The notes under the pieces are model-generated. The model was not told where the DNA came from. It did no database searches and saw only the letters and a program-made list of their open reading frames with translations. This document shows positions 42,135 through 54,057 of a stretch of 64,000 nt of DNA, piece by piece. The stretch spans positions 60,001 through 124,000 of the forward strand of contig RPFO01000774.1 of NCBI GenBank assembly GCA_009746045.1. The letters run 5' to 3'. The stretch comes from Mesostigma viride (lineage: Eukaryota > Streptophyta > Mesostigmatophyceae > Mesostigmatales > Mesostigmataceae). Numbering within the stretch: the stretch's first letter is position 1; each line of letters starts with the position of its first letter. A program made the position numbers and the translations under genes.

Positions 42135-43139
42135 AGTGCTCTCTAGCTAACATTCTTTGAACTCCGTATATATTCTGATCCGTATATATGCGCTCGTTGT
42201 CTCCTTGATATGAAGTGAGACAACTATGTTGCTATTGGCTCTATGCACGATGATCGATTATTTGAGTTGGGCCCATGTTGAGTTGGACATGTTCATTGCC
42301 CCCGGTAGGCAGTGACAGAAGGCTGTGGTACGTGTCCCTGCCCCCTTGCGATCAGGGATGAAAGTAAGGTACCTAATTCAGAAAAAAGAATTGGTATCTC
42401 ATAATTCTCCCAACAGAGGACCATGAAGGCATTCCCTGAATACATGGGGGCTCTTAAGCCCTGCAATGCTGCCTTGAATGGTCACTTTGAAGCAATGCTG
42501 GGCTTGGTCAACCATCATTGCGCGCTATGTATATAAATGTTGCAGGCCCCAACACTACTCTCAAGCGTGCCTACAGCAAAAGGGAGGAAAGATGAACTAG
42601 TCACCGTGCAACCTGAATGGGTAACGCACGGCTGTTCGTAAGGCAGTTCCATGAATTCTGATAACGTTGTATCCCTTACAATTTGCAATGGAGGAAACCA
42701 TCATGTACTGCAATGGCCAGCATCATGTGTACATATGGCGCGGCTTTACCCAAATCCCTGTGTGAGCTCATGTAAGCTCCAATTTTACTGGTGGATCATG
42801 GAAGTTCTAGCAAATCCAACCCAGTAGTCTTGGTTCCATACCCCATATTCCCGCATCATATACCCCCATGCATGAACCAAGCTTCCTTCCGCACGCTTGC
42901 TTTGCATGCGGAGCGGACACCACCACGATGCGTTGCTTGGACGGACTCATGCAGGGAAGAGTTTGCAGGCGACCTCGAGTGGCTGCACAAAGAGCCATCG
43001 GCCAAGAGGTTCCGAGTGCTTCCTCAACACGCGAGGAGGCGCGTGCGTGCGACGATGTCTCAGAGGACCGAAGAAGATGCTGCGTTCCACACTGTCATCG
43101 AGATTTTCGTCGACGCACCGACGCCATGTGCGGAGCCAT
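42135..43139. other. Spacer, no gene supported
   Basis: Open frames on both strands at 42791-43454 overlap the COA3-like gene and show no family pattern. It probably contains the 3'UTR of that gene on the minus strand next to 43139. Confidence 0.4.
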
Positions 43140-43352
43140 TTACTTGCTCGACGGTGTTGCAGCAGGAGCGCCTTCCCCTGCCTTCTTTTCATACCTCTCT
43201 ACGGCCTTGTCGAAGTCATTTTGCCCAACGGCTTTCATTGTGTACACGTACATGCTGCCGACAAAAGCAGCCAGCGTCCCAGCAACGATGACGTTTCGCG
43301 ATTTCAACGAGGTAAACATGTCGGGAAGCAGAGCCGGGCACCGATGGCTCAC
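43140..43352 (-). CDS. Small one-span membrane protein, COA3-like cytochrome c oxidase assembly factor
   Basis: 70 aa. After a short N-terminus comes FTSLKSRNVIVAGTLAAFVG, a single membrane span (about residues 18-37), followed by MKAVGQNDFDKAVERYEK and a Gly/Ala/Pro tail. The pattern 'RN-hydrophobic span-Y-Y-(S/T)-x-x-x-V-x-Q-(D/E)-x-F' is that of the COA3/CCDC56 domain, whose members are 60-110 aa mitochondrial inner-membrane proteins that help insert COX1 in fungi and animals and exist in plants. Start: the first Met (43352), or Met12 (MFTSLKSRN), which gives a more typical N-terminus; an upstream exon cannot be excluded. It is divergently arranged with the gene at 44497. The short length makes the assignment moderate. 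Confidence 0.6.
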   Translation of the reverse strand: MSHRCPALLPDMFTSLKSRNVIVAGTLAAFVGSMYVYTMKAVGQNDFDKAVERYEKKAGEGAPAATPSSK

Positions 43353-43893
43353 GCCGGGGGTACCGTGTGGGTTTTAAAGTTATTTGTGCCTACCTGCAAG
43401 CAAAGCTGGGCCTCAGATACCAGGCTGCCGGGCACCGATAAGTCAGACGCTTAGAGGCAGAAAATTGTTACAAGGTCTGCACCCACAAGATACTATACGC
43501 TGACTAGAAAAGGGGCTACCTCACGTTTAGCGTCGAAGCCACGTGCCTAAGTACGTGCCATATCAGCGTGGAATAACAGAGGCGTGGAATAACTTCCAGT
43601 GGCAAAGCCTGTACAGATTACTTATCTTTTCGCTGCCTTTCCCCCCCCTGGCGCTTGTACAAATGCTGCTTCTGGAAAGCAAGTGTCTGGTGAGTGGGTG
43701 AGTGGTGACGTGAACCAAAGTTCTACCATATCACAGTTGAGCTGCACGTCTTCCACAAGCGTCAGCTGGTTGGCGTGCCACGCTGGCTGGCACGCCTCTG
43801 GCCACTGGCAAATGCCACGCGGCCGGGCGCTGCCGTCGTGCCGAACAAGCTAGAGCAAGTATGTACCGTCGTTCCAGTACAACCAATTACAGT

Positions 43894-44087
43894 CATTCAC
43901 GCCTTAAGTTGGGTTCGAGGTTTTTTAGGGTTCAACTTAAGGCGTGAACGACTTCACTAAATTCTACGAATTTAAACTAAAGATATTTGAACATACTATT
44001 CTAAACCACTTTCAAATTAGGATGCCGAAATCCTATTCGACCCATGCGTGAACAAAGCTTAAGCCAACCCAACTTAAGGCGTGAATG
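43894..44087. mobile_element. 194-bp MITE-like element with 22-bp inverted ends
   Basis: Left end CATTCACGCCTTAAGTTGGG is repeated exactly inverted at the right end (to GTGAATG at 44087). A third inverted copy of AACTTAAGGCGTGAA lies inside at 43936-43950, so the left 60 bp also fold on themselves. AT-rich centre, no coding. It sits in the divergent promoter interval between the COA3-like gene and the 44497 gene. Confidence 0.75.
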
Positions 44088-44496
44088 CTGCAGGGATGAG
44101 GGAAGGCTAGGGAAGGTGTAAAGAGCCAGAACTGGGGAGCAGGCACCAGAGTCCAGACTCCAGGGGAGTTACAGCTCGTTGCAAACGTTCAAAATTCAAA
44201 AGTTCTTCCCATGAGCGCACTGAAACAGACTACTGAAACCAGATAACGAAGGACCGAGTGCGATCCCACGGCAAGCCATTTTCCTGGGATATCGTGCCTG
44301 CCGGGCACTAATTGCTGATTTCTGGTCTTGAAATAGGCAATGGATTGCACGCGATTAAGATGAATGTGGCGCACTCTGATATTCCTAGGCGTCCGCCGTC
44401 CGCTGACACCATGGAGCACCTTTTAACGTGCAAGCAAGCAAGTTTGACCGGTTGCATGTTCTAGCCATAAAAAGTTGCCTTGCCAAATCAGGAAAT

Positions 44497-47400
44497 ATGG
44501 GGAAATTCCGTTTTTCAACTTATCGTGTGAATCCCTCGGTGGCCATGCCCGCTTTCGAGGACTGCGGCACCGCCAGGAGGCTTCGGCGGATCCCGTTACA
44601 GAATTTGGCTAGGTCGCTGCAGGGTCCAGGTTGTGTCTGCTGTTTCCATCCCAGTTGCAATGGCTTTACGGGCAATTTGATTACTTCTCCATTTCTAAGA
44701 CGGCGCCTCGATCCTGGCGATGCCAGCACTTCCGCTGAGCTCGAGACGGGCGTGCAGCCGCTTTTGTCATTCATGATCCTGGCGGGCCTTATCAACAAGC
44801 CATGCTGGTATAATCGGCTGCCGGACCTCAGGAGGGCATCCCAAAAGGTAATTAACAATTCTTTTCTTAAAAGCCCTACAAAAGCTTGCCGTTTTCATTT
44901 CTCCACTGCCAATTCTTTTCTAGATTACATTGTCAAAGCATGCATTACAGAGCATCAAGCCAGTAGGGCCTTGTTCACAATCCTCACCTCCTCATTTTGT
45001 TGTTACCTTTCTGTTCACATTTTCTTCGTCGACCGTAGCAGTTTGAGGCCCCAGGCGCTAGGGAAATTCTCAGCGGTGAGCCTTCTCTGGAAGTGCGTTC
45101 AAGTCAAGCAATATGTGAGACCCAAGTCTCTCCAGAAGGAATTTCGCCGGCGGCACACGGCGCGGAGCAGGCAGGCATTAGCCTTTCTCAAATCGAGGCG
45201 GCGTGCCTGATCCGAAGAATAATTGACGGCACAGCTTCACCGTCCGTTTCTAAACATAGCGGTGCACTTGATCCGCTCCAGGCAGCGCCGCAGGAGGAAT
45301 GCACGACAGCTGGCTGCCCAACGAGCGCCTGCTCGTGGAGCTTCATGACGGTTCAATCGACAGGAAAACCGCTTGATGATGATCCCGCCACCCACATTGA
45401 GGTTATGCTGCAGGACTTGTCCTCTTCTCATGTGTCCTGTGGGGCACCTGCACCCTGCCCGACCAGTGGAGCCACCCCACTGCCCCTGTGCGATGCCACC
45501 AGGCAGGTACCCTGCGAGACCAGGGATGCCATGTCAGCACCAAGCCCCGATGTGCCCCAGCCCTTGGCTATCCCCCGGACACCCAGGGCCAGCTACTCCA
45601 AGACCAGCTTCGCCTCCCCCGCTGCGGCTTCGTGCTGGAGCGCCTGCAGCCCGAGCGGCTCCTATTCGAACGGGGCAACCCGGTCCCTGATGGAGGCCAT
45701 GTGGAGCGACGCGGACGTGGGCGTGAGCGCGGGGCCGACGTCTTCACATCACGACTGCTCCGCATGTGGGTGTCATCTGGAGGCCCTGCGCATGGCGGCA
45801 GAGCTCCCCCCGGACAGGACACCCGTAATGGAGGCTGCTGCGCCTGCTGGTGTGCCGGTATGTGCCATCCTTTGCAATGAGCGAGCAGTGGAACTTTGTG
45901 CAAGGCTTTGGGTTTTTCTGTAGGAGTAGCAGGGTCTTATCCCTACGACCTGCTCCATTCCTGGGCAGCCCGTTCCATCTGGCATGAAATGTTGAGTTGA
46001 TGACTCAGTCCTGACCTGTCCCCTTGTTGCGTGGGCATGCGAAACTAGCCCCCCTGCCCGTTCTCACCCCAGCCTCGTGCTGCCTGCCTGCCGCTGTGAC
46101 TACGACATGCCTTGTGTGTCATATCCCATCACTCAACGTACGATCGCATTGCGCACTTCACAGCCGGCGTTGCTCGTGGCACAGCTCCTGACGCTCAAGG
46201 TATGCGGGCGTGCAGACGTATCCGCCATTCATGATGTTCACGCTTGCACATATGCCATGTATGGGGCATGCTCAAAAATAAACCCACTATCCGTGCACGC
46301 CATGCATGCCCCACGTGTGTGCCATGTATCATGCGCACGTACGTGCCTGTACCATAAGTAATATGTACGGTACCTGTACGGCCTACTTCGGCGATACTAG
46401 AATATCGCATAGGTCCGGGCGTCGTACTCCTGCGCACTTAGGTCTAGTGGTGAGTCATCTTCTATAGATTCGGCAATATCGGACATATTGGCACCCCTCT
46501 CCGGTGAAGATGTTTTTCGCAGTTGGGCTGTTTCGAAACCTTAAGTGAGATGCCTTCGGATCAGGAGACTCACACTGCCGCGAAATCATGCCAAAGGTCC
46601 TTTGTTCGATTCCTTGCTGGTAGCTTCTGGGCTTTCTTACATTCTGTGTTTTGCGGAATCTCAGATTTGGGCCGCTGGCGTTTTCACGATTGTTGCTTTC
46701 TGATCTGACGACAATGTACGGTACCTGCAACGTCGCCAGGAAGGGAGCCGAGGCTATGAGCGCTTGTGCGCGGCGTTGAGACCACCATGATGTTTTTGCC
46801 TAGGGTCTTATGTGCCCATCAAGAAGAGCTTGTCATTCGTGCCTGTGACATGTCTACCCTCCCACAGCAAGCAGGCGATGTGCCATGTGCCACGCGCATT
46901 GTATGCACGAGTGATCTGTGTACCGTTTGCGCGGGGCTACGCCCCCCTTGTTTGAAGTATCAGTGTCAGCTGAGAGGATCCTCTGCGCCCGACTGATTAC
47001 ATCCGGTGTACAGGGGAACAGGGGAACATGGCTGTTGAGGCACGTACCCAGATGTGGAATTCTAGACAGCTATCACGTCATTGCTACAGTATCCATATCA
47101 GGTGTTCATAAGATTCACACATGAAGGGTATGCGGTCACATCCCCCCCCCCCCCCCCCGGGTTATTTATAGAGCATGTATTAAACGTAAGTATGAATGCT
47201 CAATTCAGGTGTTCAACATACGTATCCACATTCCAGGGCACCTTCCCACAACATGCCCTGCTTCTCGAAGGCCCAGGAAGCCTTGTTGCTATCTGAAAAC
47301 ATTCATTTCAAAAGCTTTTACCTTTTTGTGTATTGGCACCCATTCTTGCTGCCTGGCAAGTTTTGTGGGAAGCAGTGCATCATCGCCAGCTGGCCACCCC

Positions 47401-50400
47401 CACATTGTCCTTGCGTGCCCTCTCCCTTGGGCGCCTGAGCGCTCGCACTGCATGACTTGCCCGCTTGCCCTCCACCGTAGCAAACCCTTGCCTCTCTCCC
47501 CTGGCCTATACCGCGGGCAAGTCGTGCCATTTCCCCGCTCGCCCTCCACCGTAGCAAACCCTTGCCTCTCTCCCCTGCCCTATACCGCGGGCAAGTCGCG
47601 CCATTTGCCCGCTTGCCCTCCACCGTAGCAAACCCTTGCCTCTCTCCCCTGCCCTGTACCGCGGGCAAGTCGCGCCATTTGCCCGCTTGCCCTCCACCGT
47701 AGCAAACCCTTGCCTCTCTCCCCTGCCCTGTACCGCGGGCAAGTCGTGCCATTTGCCCGCTTGCCCTCCACCGTAGCAAACCCTTGCCTCTCTCCCCTGC
47801 CCTATACCGCGGGCAAGTCGCGCCATTTGCCCGCTTGCCCTCCACCGTAGCAAACCCTTGCCTCGCTCCCCTGCCCTATACCGCGGGCAAGTCATGCCAT
47901 TTGCCCACTTGCCCTCCACCGTAGCAAACCCTTGCCTCTCTCCCCTGCCCTATACCGCGGGCAAGTCGCGCCATTTGCCCGCTTGCCCTCCACCGTAGCA
48001 AACCCTTGCCTCTCTCCCCTGCCCTATACCGCGGGCAAGTCGTGCCATTTCCCCGCTCGCCCTCCACCGTAGCAAACCCTTGCCTCTCTCCCCTGCCCTA
48101 TACCGCGGGCAAGTCGTGCCATTTGCCCGCTTGCCCTCCACCGTAGCAAACCCTTGCCTCTCTCCCCTGCCCTGTACCGCGGGCAAGTCGCGCCATTTGC
48201 CCGCTTGCCCTCCACCGTAGCAAACCCTTGCCTCTCTCCCCTGCCCTGTACCGCGGGCAAGTCGTGCCATTTCCCCGCTCGCCCTCCACCGTAGCCAACC
48301 CTTGCCTCTCTCCCCTACCCTATACCGCGGGCAAGTCGCGCCATTTGCCCGCTTGCCCTCCACCGTAGCAAACCCTTGCCTCGCTCCCCTGCTCTATACC
48401 GCGGGCAAGTCGTGCCATTTGCCCGCTTGCCCTCCACCGTAGCATACCCTTGCCTCTCTCCCCTGCCCTATACCGCGGGCAAGTCGTGCCATTGCCCCGC
48501 TTGCCTCCCTGGTTGGCTACCCATGCCCTCCCCCCCTTAGCCCTGGGCCGTTGGCAAGCCATTAATTAGGAACATAACTCCGTTGGGAGTATATGTAGCA
48601 CATGTCCCAGAGAAGGGGCAAGCCATGCCTTTTCGCATGGTGCGTATCCCTTTGGCCGCTCATCCGGTTTCCTACCCTTGCCCCCTCCGTCGCGGCCGCG
48701 TGCAGGAGCGTCTCGAGGCGTGCCTCTCGAGCGAGCTGGAGCCGCTGGTGGCCGCGCTGGAGACGGTGCTGCGCAAGGTGGGTGCTGGTCACGGTGCTGT
48801 GCAAGGTGAGCGCGGGGGACAGTCCTACGCAAGGTGCGCGGGTTGCTCACACAGACACACACACAAATGAGTTTCCCACGAAGACAAAAAGTGGATTTAC
48901 ACACGCAGCGCACGCATGCAATGGGACAAGCCAGCTATTCGCTATACCAAAGGTGCCCCTCGAAAAGTCACTGCAGCCTCGCTCATCCGCTGGCTGCGTC
49001 GGCGGGCATGCGTTCCCTGTACGCCCCCTCTACCGTCTTCCCAACACATCCCCTGCACGCCCCCGTGTGCCCCCTGCATGTGCACAGGCGCGTGCGGTGG
49101 AGCGCATCGAGCGCGTCAGCCTGCGCAACGGGGCCATGGGCGCAGACAAGACTCGCGCGAGCGGTGAGCAGGTGGCCCAGGGCAAGGCGTACTTGCCGGG
49201 GATGTTGGGAGGGGGGTAACTGCACTATGTGTAGGGATCTAGGGATCGTCATCCCACCACTGACCACATGCGCATCCCGTCCGACATATTGCAGCGCATG
49301 GCCCCATGCGCAACACTGCGCAAGCTGGCGGATAAGGCTTACAATTTCATGTCGACGACCGGGCTCATGCCCTCCACATGCTGTGGGAAAAAGATGGAAA
49401 GTTCTTCAGGATGAAACCTCCTGGAAAGCAGGGCATGTTCGCCATGAGGCTATTGCTGGCTGGTTGGGTGGCCGGATCCAGCGCGCCCACGCTGTAGCAA
49501 AGCGATGAGGGCATGTTGGCACGGAAACCAGCACGCTCACGCTAGCAAAGCGATGAGGGCATGTTGGCACGGAAACCAGCACGCTCACGCTAGCAAAGCG
49601 ATGAGGGCATGTTGGCATGGAAACCAGCACGCTCACGCTAGCAAAGCGATGAGGGCATGTTGGCACGGAAACCAGCACGCTCACGCTAGCAAAGCGATGA
49701 GGGCATGTTGGCACGGAAACCAGCACGCTCACGCTAGCAAAGCGATGAGGGCATGTTGGCACGGAAACCAGCACGCTCACGCTAGCAAAGCGATGAGGGC
49801 ATGTTGGCACGGAAACCAGCACGCTCACGCTAGCAAAGCGATGAGGGCATGTTGGCACGGAAACCAGCATCCCTTCTATTTTCATGGCAGAACGCTCGCT
49901 GCAGCATGCATGGTTTCCTATCCAACTTGAACTAGGGAATCCTTTTCTAGCTTCACAAGGGCCAGCCAGTGCTACATCCTTTTATGCTTACGGGGCACAG
50001 AACGTGACTGACAAGCGTCAGCATTCCCGCCGAATAATGCTTTCGTGTGCAGTATGGTGACCACTGCTAGCTTTGCCAAGGCAGAGGGGTCCCACGCATG
50101 CAGCCAGGACAGGAATGCTCCATGCGACCGTAGGTGATGCTGCCATTGCCAGAAGCTAGAACGCCCGGCAGGTGCCCCGACATGCTCACCTTGTGTCATG
50201 TCGGACAATACGGCTGCGCCAATCCCCATGCCTGCCTTGGTCTCGTCCGAACGCTCTATTCACCCAATCAATGGAAATGCCCCACAACTACCCTACAATG
50301 AACCTTTAACGTCCCCACAATGACATTCCAGTGAACATGTCGATGCGCCCCGAGCTGGAGGCCGTATTCAAGCAGGCGGCGGGCGTGGTGCCGCAGCTGC

Positions 50401-53400
50401 GGGCCATTGTGGAGCAAGGGCTGAGGGAACCGCTGGCGTCTGCCACGCAGGGCATAGCCCTGAATGGGGCCCTCGGACCATCGCCGGTGTCTGCCCGCCC
50501 CGTGTGGGCGAGCGCATCACCCGGGGACAGGACAGATGCGAATGGCAGGCGCGCCGGCACGTGGTTGGGCGGGTCGAGCGACCCTGGGGCAGATGGCAGA
50601 AGCGATGCAGACGCCTCGGTGGCACGCACACTGGCCACATCGTCCCCTCCAGGGATGTGGATCTGCCCATTCATGGCGACACCCGAGGGGAGGGGCCTTG
50701 GGAGCACTGCCGCGTGTGCCGGGCAAGAGGACAAGGGGGGCCCTTGCGTGCCAGGTGGCTTGAGCAGCCCTGCCTCGCTGGTGTCCTCCAGCTTGTCCAG
50801 CTCGCTGGTGATCACTCCCCTCATTGGGAATGCCGCCTACAGTAGCCATGATGCCGCAAGTCCTGACGACGGCGTGGGGGATGACGCTGCGGCCATGCTC
50901 GCTGGGGTTGATGGGGCGATCCCCCGCAGCAACGTGCTGGCGCAGGGCCTGCTGTGCCTGGGCTGCGGCAGCCGCTCCTACGCCGGCCTGGGCACGCGCG
51001 AGCGCCGCACGGCCGCGCTCGCGTCCACGCTGACCGACGAGCTGATCGAGGAGTTTGAGAGCACCACAGGGAGGGTGGGTATGGAGAGTTTGGGAGCCCC
51101 GTGGGCAAGGCGGGTGCAGGGTGGGGGAGTGGAACGCAAGAAGGAAAAGGTGGGGGGGGAGTTAGAAGACACGTCCCACAAGGGGGGTGGGCATGGAATG
51201 GGAGATGGCATAGGCAAGAATGGGTGTCGGGGGGGGGGCTGATGCCACGGGTAAGGTGGGCAGGGGATGGGAGGACCCTGCCAAGGTAGGGGGGTAGGGG
51301 TCTATAGCCCATGGAAATACGTGGGGATGGGGGACGCACGTGGGGTTGTGTACGCCAGAACTATGGGGGGGGGGGGGATTCCCACAGGCAATCTGGGTGG
51401 CTGGGTGGCGTTAGTGCAATGAGCAGAATTTGGGATGAGGGAGGAGAGATGCCCTAGGCAAGGTGGAGGGAGGAGTGGGTGGATAATACCACGGTACTGG
51501 TGATTGTTCTGGCCACACAGCAAAGTGGATGCTGGGTTAGTCCTAGTACCAAGCCGTGGCTTGCTCGCACGTGGGATGACATGCAAAGGTTACATGACAG
51601 CCTGCGATTGCAAGGTCTGTGTGCTTTAGCTTAGAATCCCTTGAGAGCTGCATGCTTGGAGACCTGCATTTGTCACATGATGGCCATGGCAGTTGCATGT
51701 TCTGCCCATTTGTATGCTTGGGTTGCCAGCAGGCTGGAGACATGGCCAGCTAGGTCACCAGGTGTTGAAATGGGGGTGCGGAGAACGAAGAGATTGGAGG
51801 CTGACTGGCACGTATGCATCGTAGGGCCGCAGCGCCAGTTGCTTATGTGTACTGCCCTAGTGTAAGCGAGGGTGCCTCAGCAGGTAAATTTTTGTTTTAT
51901 GACGGCCATTCTCCTTAATCGGGCGCAGATGTGCCTGGGCACAGGCATGCATGGCCAATCATGCGGCCCATCCATTACACCCAGCTCGCCTCTCCCTAAA
52001 CACCTGTGTTTCCCAACCCCATGCCCGATTTGTCTTGGTGGCTCCCTGGTTCGGCCATGCCAATGCCCGCCGCCCGCCTCGCCCGCCTCACCCGCCTCGC
52101 CCGCCTCGTTTCCGGCCAGCAGTTCAGCGCGCAGATCGAGGGCCTACAGCACGGCACGGCCCTGTTGCAGCAGCGACTGGACACGGCGCGGTCTGATGCC
52201 GACGGCCTGCGCGATGCGCTGCTTGCGGAACAGCGCCGCCATGTGGGTGAAGTGCTGCGGATGATGGGCCATGTGGCGCAGTGGTGGGCCACGCTGCACA
52301 GTCCACGTGGATGCATAGTGAGGAGAAGCAATCAGCGAGGATCGAATCATGCACACGTCAATTCCCGACAGTGATTAGCACACCCGTCACGTTTGTTGTA
52401 GTATTGGTATGGTCGTGCCCATGATACTTAAAAGGCTGTTGCAAGGTTTGCTCTCGCTACACATTACTGCGTACAACAGCATGAACGTTGTTAGAGACAT
52501 GCCCGTGCTTATCAATGGCCCGTCTCATCTGCCCCAAGTGCACATTTTGGTCAGACAGCTGCATGCCGTTGGGTTGCCATCGTTTCTTTTCAGATCTCCC
52601 TCGACTTCCACAAGTGTACCACATTGGGACGTTGCCAGGATTAACAGGCGCTCCGTGTCAAAGACCCACCCTTGAAGTACTTTTTCTTGGCCTGGCGCGT
52701 GGTAGAAGAAGACCACTGATGAGCGTGAGCTGGGGAAGCCGTCGGTTTGTTGTTGTGCCAATCTGTTTTACGCTTGATGCATGTACTGGCTGGACGCTCT
52801 TGGAATTCCGCTGGCGCTACCCGCCGTTATTTGAGGTGGCGATCTGGACATATGTCATCTTGTTTTGTTGCTTTCTGACGACAATATCTCATCTTGCTTT
52901 GAGAACTAGACTGTTGGTTGCCATACCAGTCCATCCTATGACTGCTGATCACAAAATGGCATCGACAATTCTGTAGGCTGTTCATTTTTCATATAGTTGG
53001 TCAATTACATAAGCTGATGCGTGTGTTTGCCATTGTTCCTTGTTTGACCAGGTCAGATACTGATACTGCAATCCCATGCTTGTGCTATTGCTGAGTGTGT
53101 GTGGCTTATATGCTGTCGTATCTGTGCAGTGGGAGACCCGACAGATTTGTGAGAAGCAGCAAGCGATTATCATGCAACTGCAGAAGCAAGCTGCCAAGGA
53201 GGTATGATGTTGCTATTTGGTTAAAATGATAATGCCAGTTGTCCTGGCTTTCTTTTTTGGGTGGTGGGGGGGTGACTGCAGTGTATGTTGGCTATGCAGA
53301 AAGGCATATATCAGGAGAAAGACATGTAAATTTTGTAGCGGTTGGATGTGTGCCATCGTATTGATCTCAGTCTCTTTCCGTGCACCCATGGTTCTGCTTC

Positions 53401-53641
53401 TTTCCTATAACAGGCGCTTGACACTTCGTCTGCATCGCGCGACCATTCGAGTATGTCGGAGAAAGGAGGTGCACTGGCGGCTAGTGAATCCCCACGGCTG
53501 CGTCTTGGTGTATTGTCGGAGATTAATGGAATACCAGCGAGGCACAACTCGCCAAACCAACTCCCGGCAAAGTCTTCCCAGGTGTCCATGATGCGTTGGC
53601 CAGGATTTTTGAGTGGCAAGGTGAAGGAAGGTGACAACTAG
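44497..53641 (+). CDS. Large multi-exon protein of unknown function with helical/coiled-coil segments
   Basis: Exons chosen by phase: 44497-44847, 45042-45857, 46164-46199 (weak), 48706-48777, 49088-49163, 50332-51074, 52120-52317 (or to 52242), 53130-53201, 53414-53641. All junctions are in frame, about 863 aa. Start ATG 44497 or 44545. N-terminal part: basic, then Ser/Pro/Ala-rich and probably disordered. Middle: CSACGCHLEALRMAAELP, then short amphipathic helices ERLEACLSSELEPLVAALE, RAVERIERVSL, RPELEAVFKQAAGVVPQLRA. A second disordered stretch, then GLLCLGCGSRSYAGLG (possible CxxC), LTDELIEEFES, then coiled coil IEGLQHGTALLQQRLDTARS..LRDALLAEQRRH and RQICEKQQAIIMQLQKQ, and a polar tail ending GKVKEGDN. 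No enzyme motif. It may be a scaffold or cytoskeletal protein, but this is only a guess. Introns carry a SINE, a LINE tail and two minisatellites. Confidence 0.65.
46382..46712 (+). repeat. SINE-like family 2, copy b (intron)
   Basis: Second copy of the 30901-31240 repeat, with the same 5' start (TACTTCGGCGATACTAG), A-box-like TTAGGTCTAGTGGTGAG, B-box-like TGTTCGATTCC and 3' end TCTGACGACAATGTAC. A further 18-bp match to only the 3' end (GCTTTCTGACGACAATAT) occurs at 52870-52887 in a later intron of the same gene. Confidence 0.6.
47450..48505 (+). repeat. 74-bp minisatellite, about 14 copies, intronic
   Basis: Units of 74 bp (landmarks CCTCCACCGTAGCAAACCC, CTGCCCTATACCGCGGGCAA, GCCATTTGCCCGCTTGC) with a few point variants. 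Landmarks at 47521, 47595 and 47669 fix the period. It lies in the intron before exon 48706. 74 is not a multiple of three, so the peptide repeats it produces in translation switch frame from unit to unit. Confidence 0.95.
48560..48645 (-). mobile_element. Very short 3' end of an ORF1-only element (subfamily A)
   Basis: Contains the terminal hairpin ACTCC-CAAC-GGAGT (as ACTCCGTTGGGAGT on the plus strand) and the conserved ATGTAGCACATGTCCC...GAGAAGGGGCA 3'UTR. It lies just before the exon at 48706. This is an insertion truncated to under 100 bp. Confidence 0.7.
49490..49872 (+). repeat. 48-bp minisatellite, 8 copies, intronic
   Basis: Unit AGCGATGAGGGCATGTTGGC + ACGGAAACCAGCACGCTCAC + GCTAGCAA, 48 bp, eight nearly identical copies (one has ATGG for ACGG). 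It is stop-free in two frames (16-residue peptide repeat) but lies between exons 49163 and 50332, which join in phase without it. Confidence 0.93.
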
Positions 53642-53762
53642 GCCGCAGCATCAAGAATTGTCGCAGTTGACGAGTCACCAAAGTGCAGGACGCAGCCACC
53701 TAAATAAGTTCATGCCTAAGTAAGCCTGTCCACGTGTCATTGTTTTACTAACCCGTGTTTTA

Positions 53763-53816
53763 TTACAAGGCGATACATCGCGTTGTAGGGTTAGAACGCG
53801 ATGTATCGCGTTGTAA
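53763..53816. terminator. Strong 22-bp hairpin in the 3' flank of the 44497-53641 gene
   Basis: TTACAAGGCGATACATCGCG and its complement form a 22-bp stem with one mismatch and a 10-base loop (GTAGGGTTAG), 122 bp after the stop codon. Each arm is itself nearly palindromic (CGATACATCG / CGATGTATCG). Function unknown: mRNA 3' structure, small foldback insertion or cruciform. Listed as a terminator only for position. Confidence 0.45.
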
Positions 53817-53879
53817 TCTGACTCGTTGCAGACACAGTAGATAGGAGATTTTCAGTCTGAAACTCAGCGGATGGACTCC

Positions 53880-54057
53880 TTACATCACGTATGCATGTGC
53901 GCCCATAATGGCCCCCATGGATGATGGCCTTCAACACTTAGCCACGCCATGCCTATAATGGGACCCCCATCAGTGGATGTTGCATTAAGCATTTAGCCAC
54001 GCTCTGCCTATTAAATAATTAGAAACATAACTCCGTTGGGAGTACATGTAGCACATA
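53880..54057. mobile_element. Fused fragments of ORF1-only element 3' ends
   Basis: 53890-54006 matches the B-subfamily 3'UTR in the plus direction (CATAATGGCCCCCATGGATG, TTAAGCATTTAGCCACGC). 54007-54057 is a minus-direction terminal fragment with tail AAATAATTAG and hairpin ACTCC-CAAC-GGAGT. It abuts the start of the C LINE. Confidence 0.65.

Noticed and set aside
42791-43454. Three overlapping plus-strand frames of 166-185 codons
   Set aside because: They overlap one another and the COA3-like gene on the other strand, with no recognisable domain.
47318-48363. CRISPR-like array or repeat-protein gene
   Set aside because: The whole 74-bp unit repeats with no variable spacers, and the peptide frame shifts each unit; it is a minisatellite in a eukaryotic intron.
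49294-49390. Additional exon (RMAPCATLRKLADKAYNFM) of the coiled-coil gene
   Set aside because: It has an acceptor-like CAG but breaks phase with the preferred donor at 49163 and has no good donor; joining 49163 to 50332 is cleaner. It remains a possible alternative exon.
49406-49930. Repeat protein of 16-residue units on both strands
   Set aside because: 48-bp minisatellite within an intron; exons 49163 and 50332 join in phase without it.
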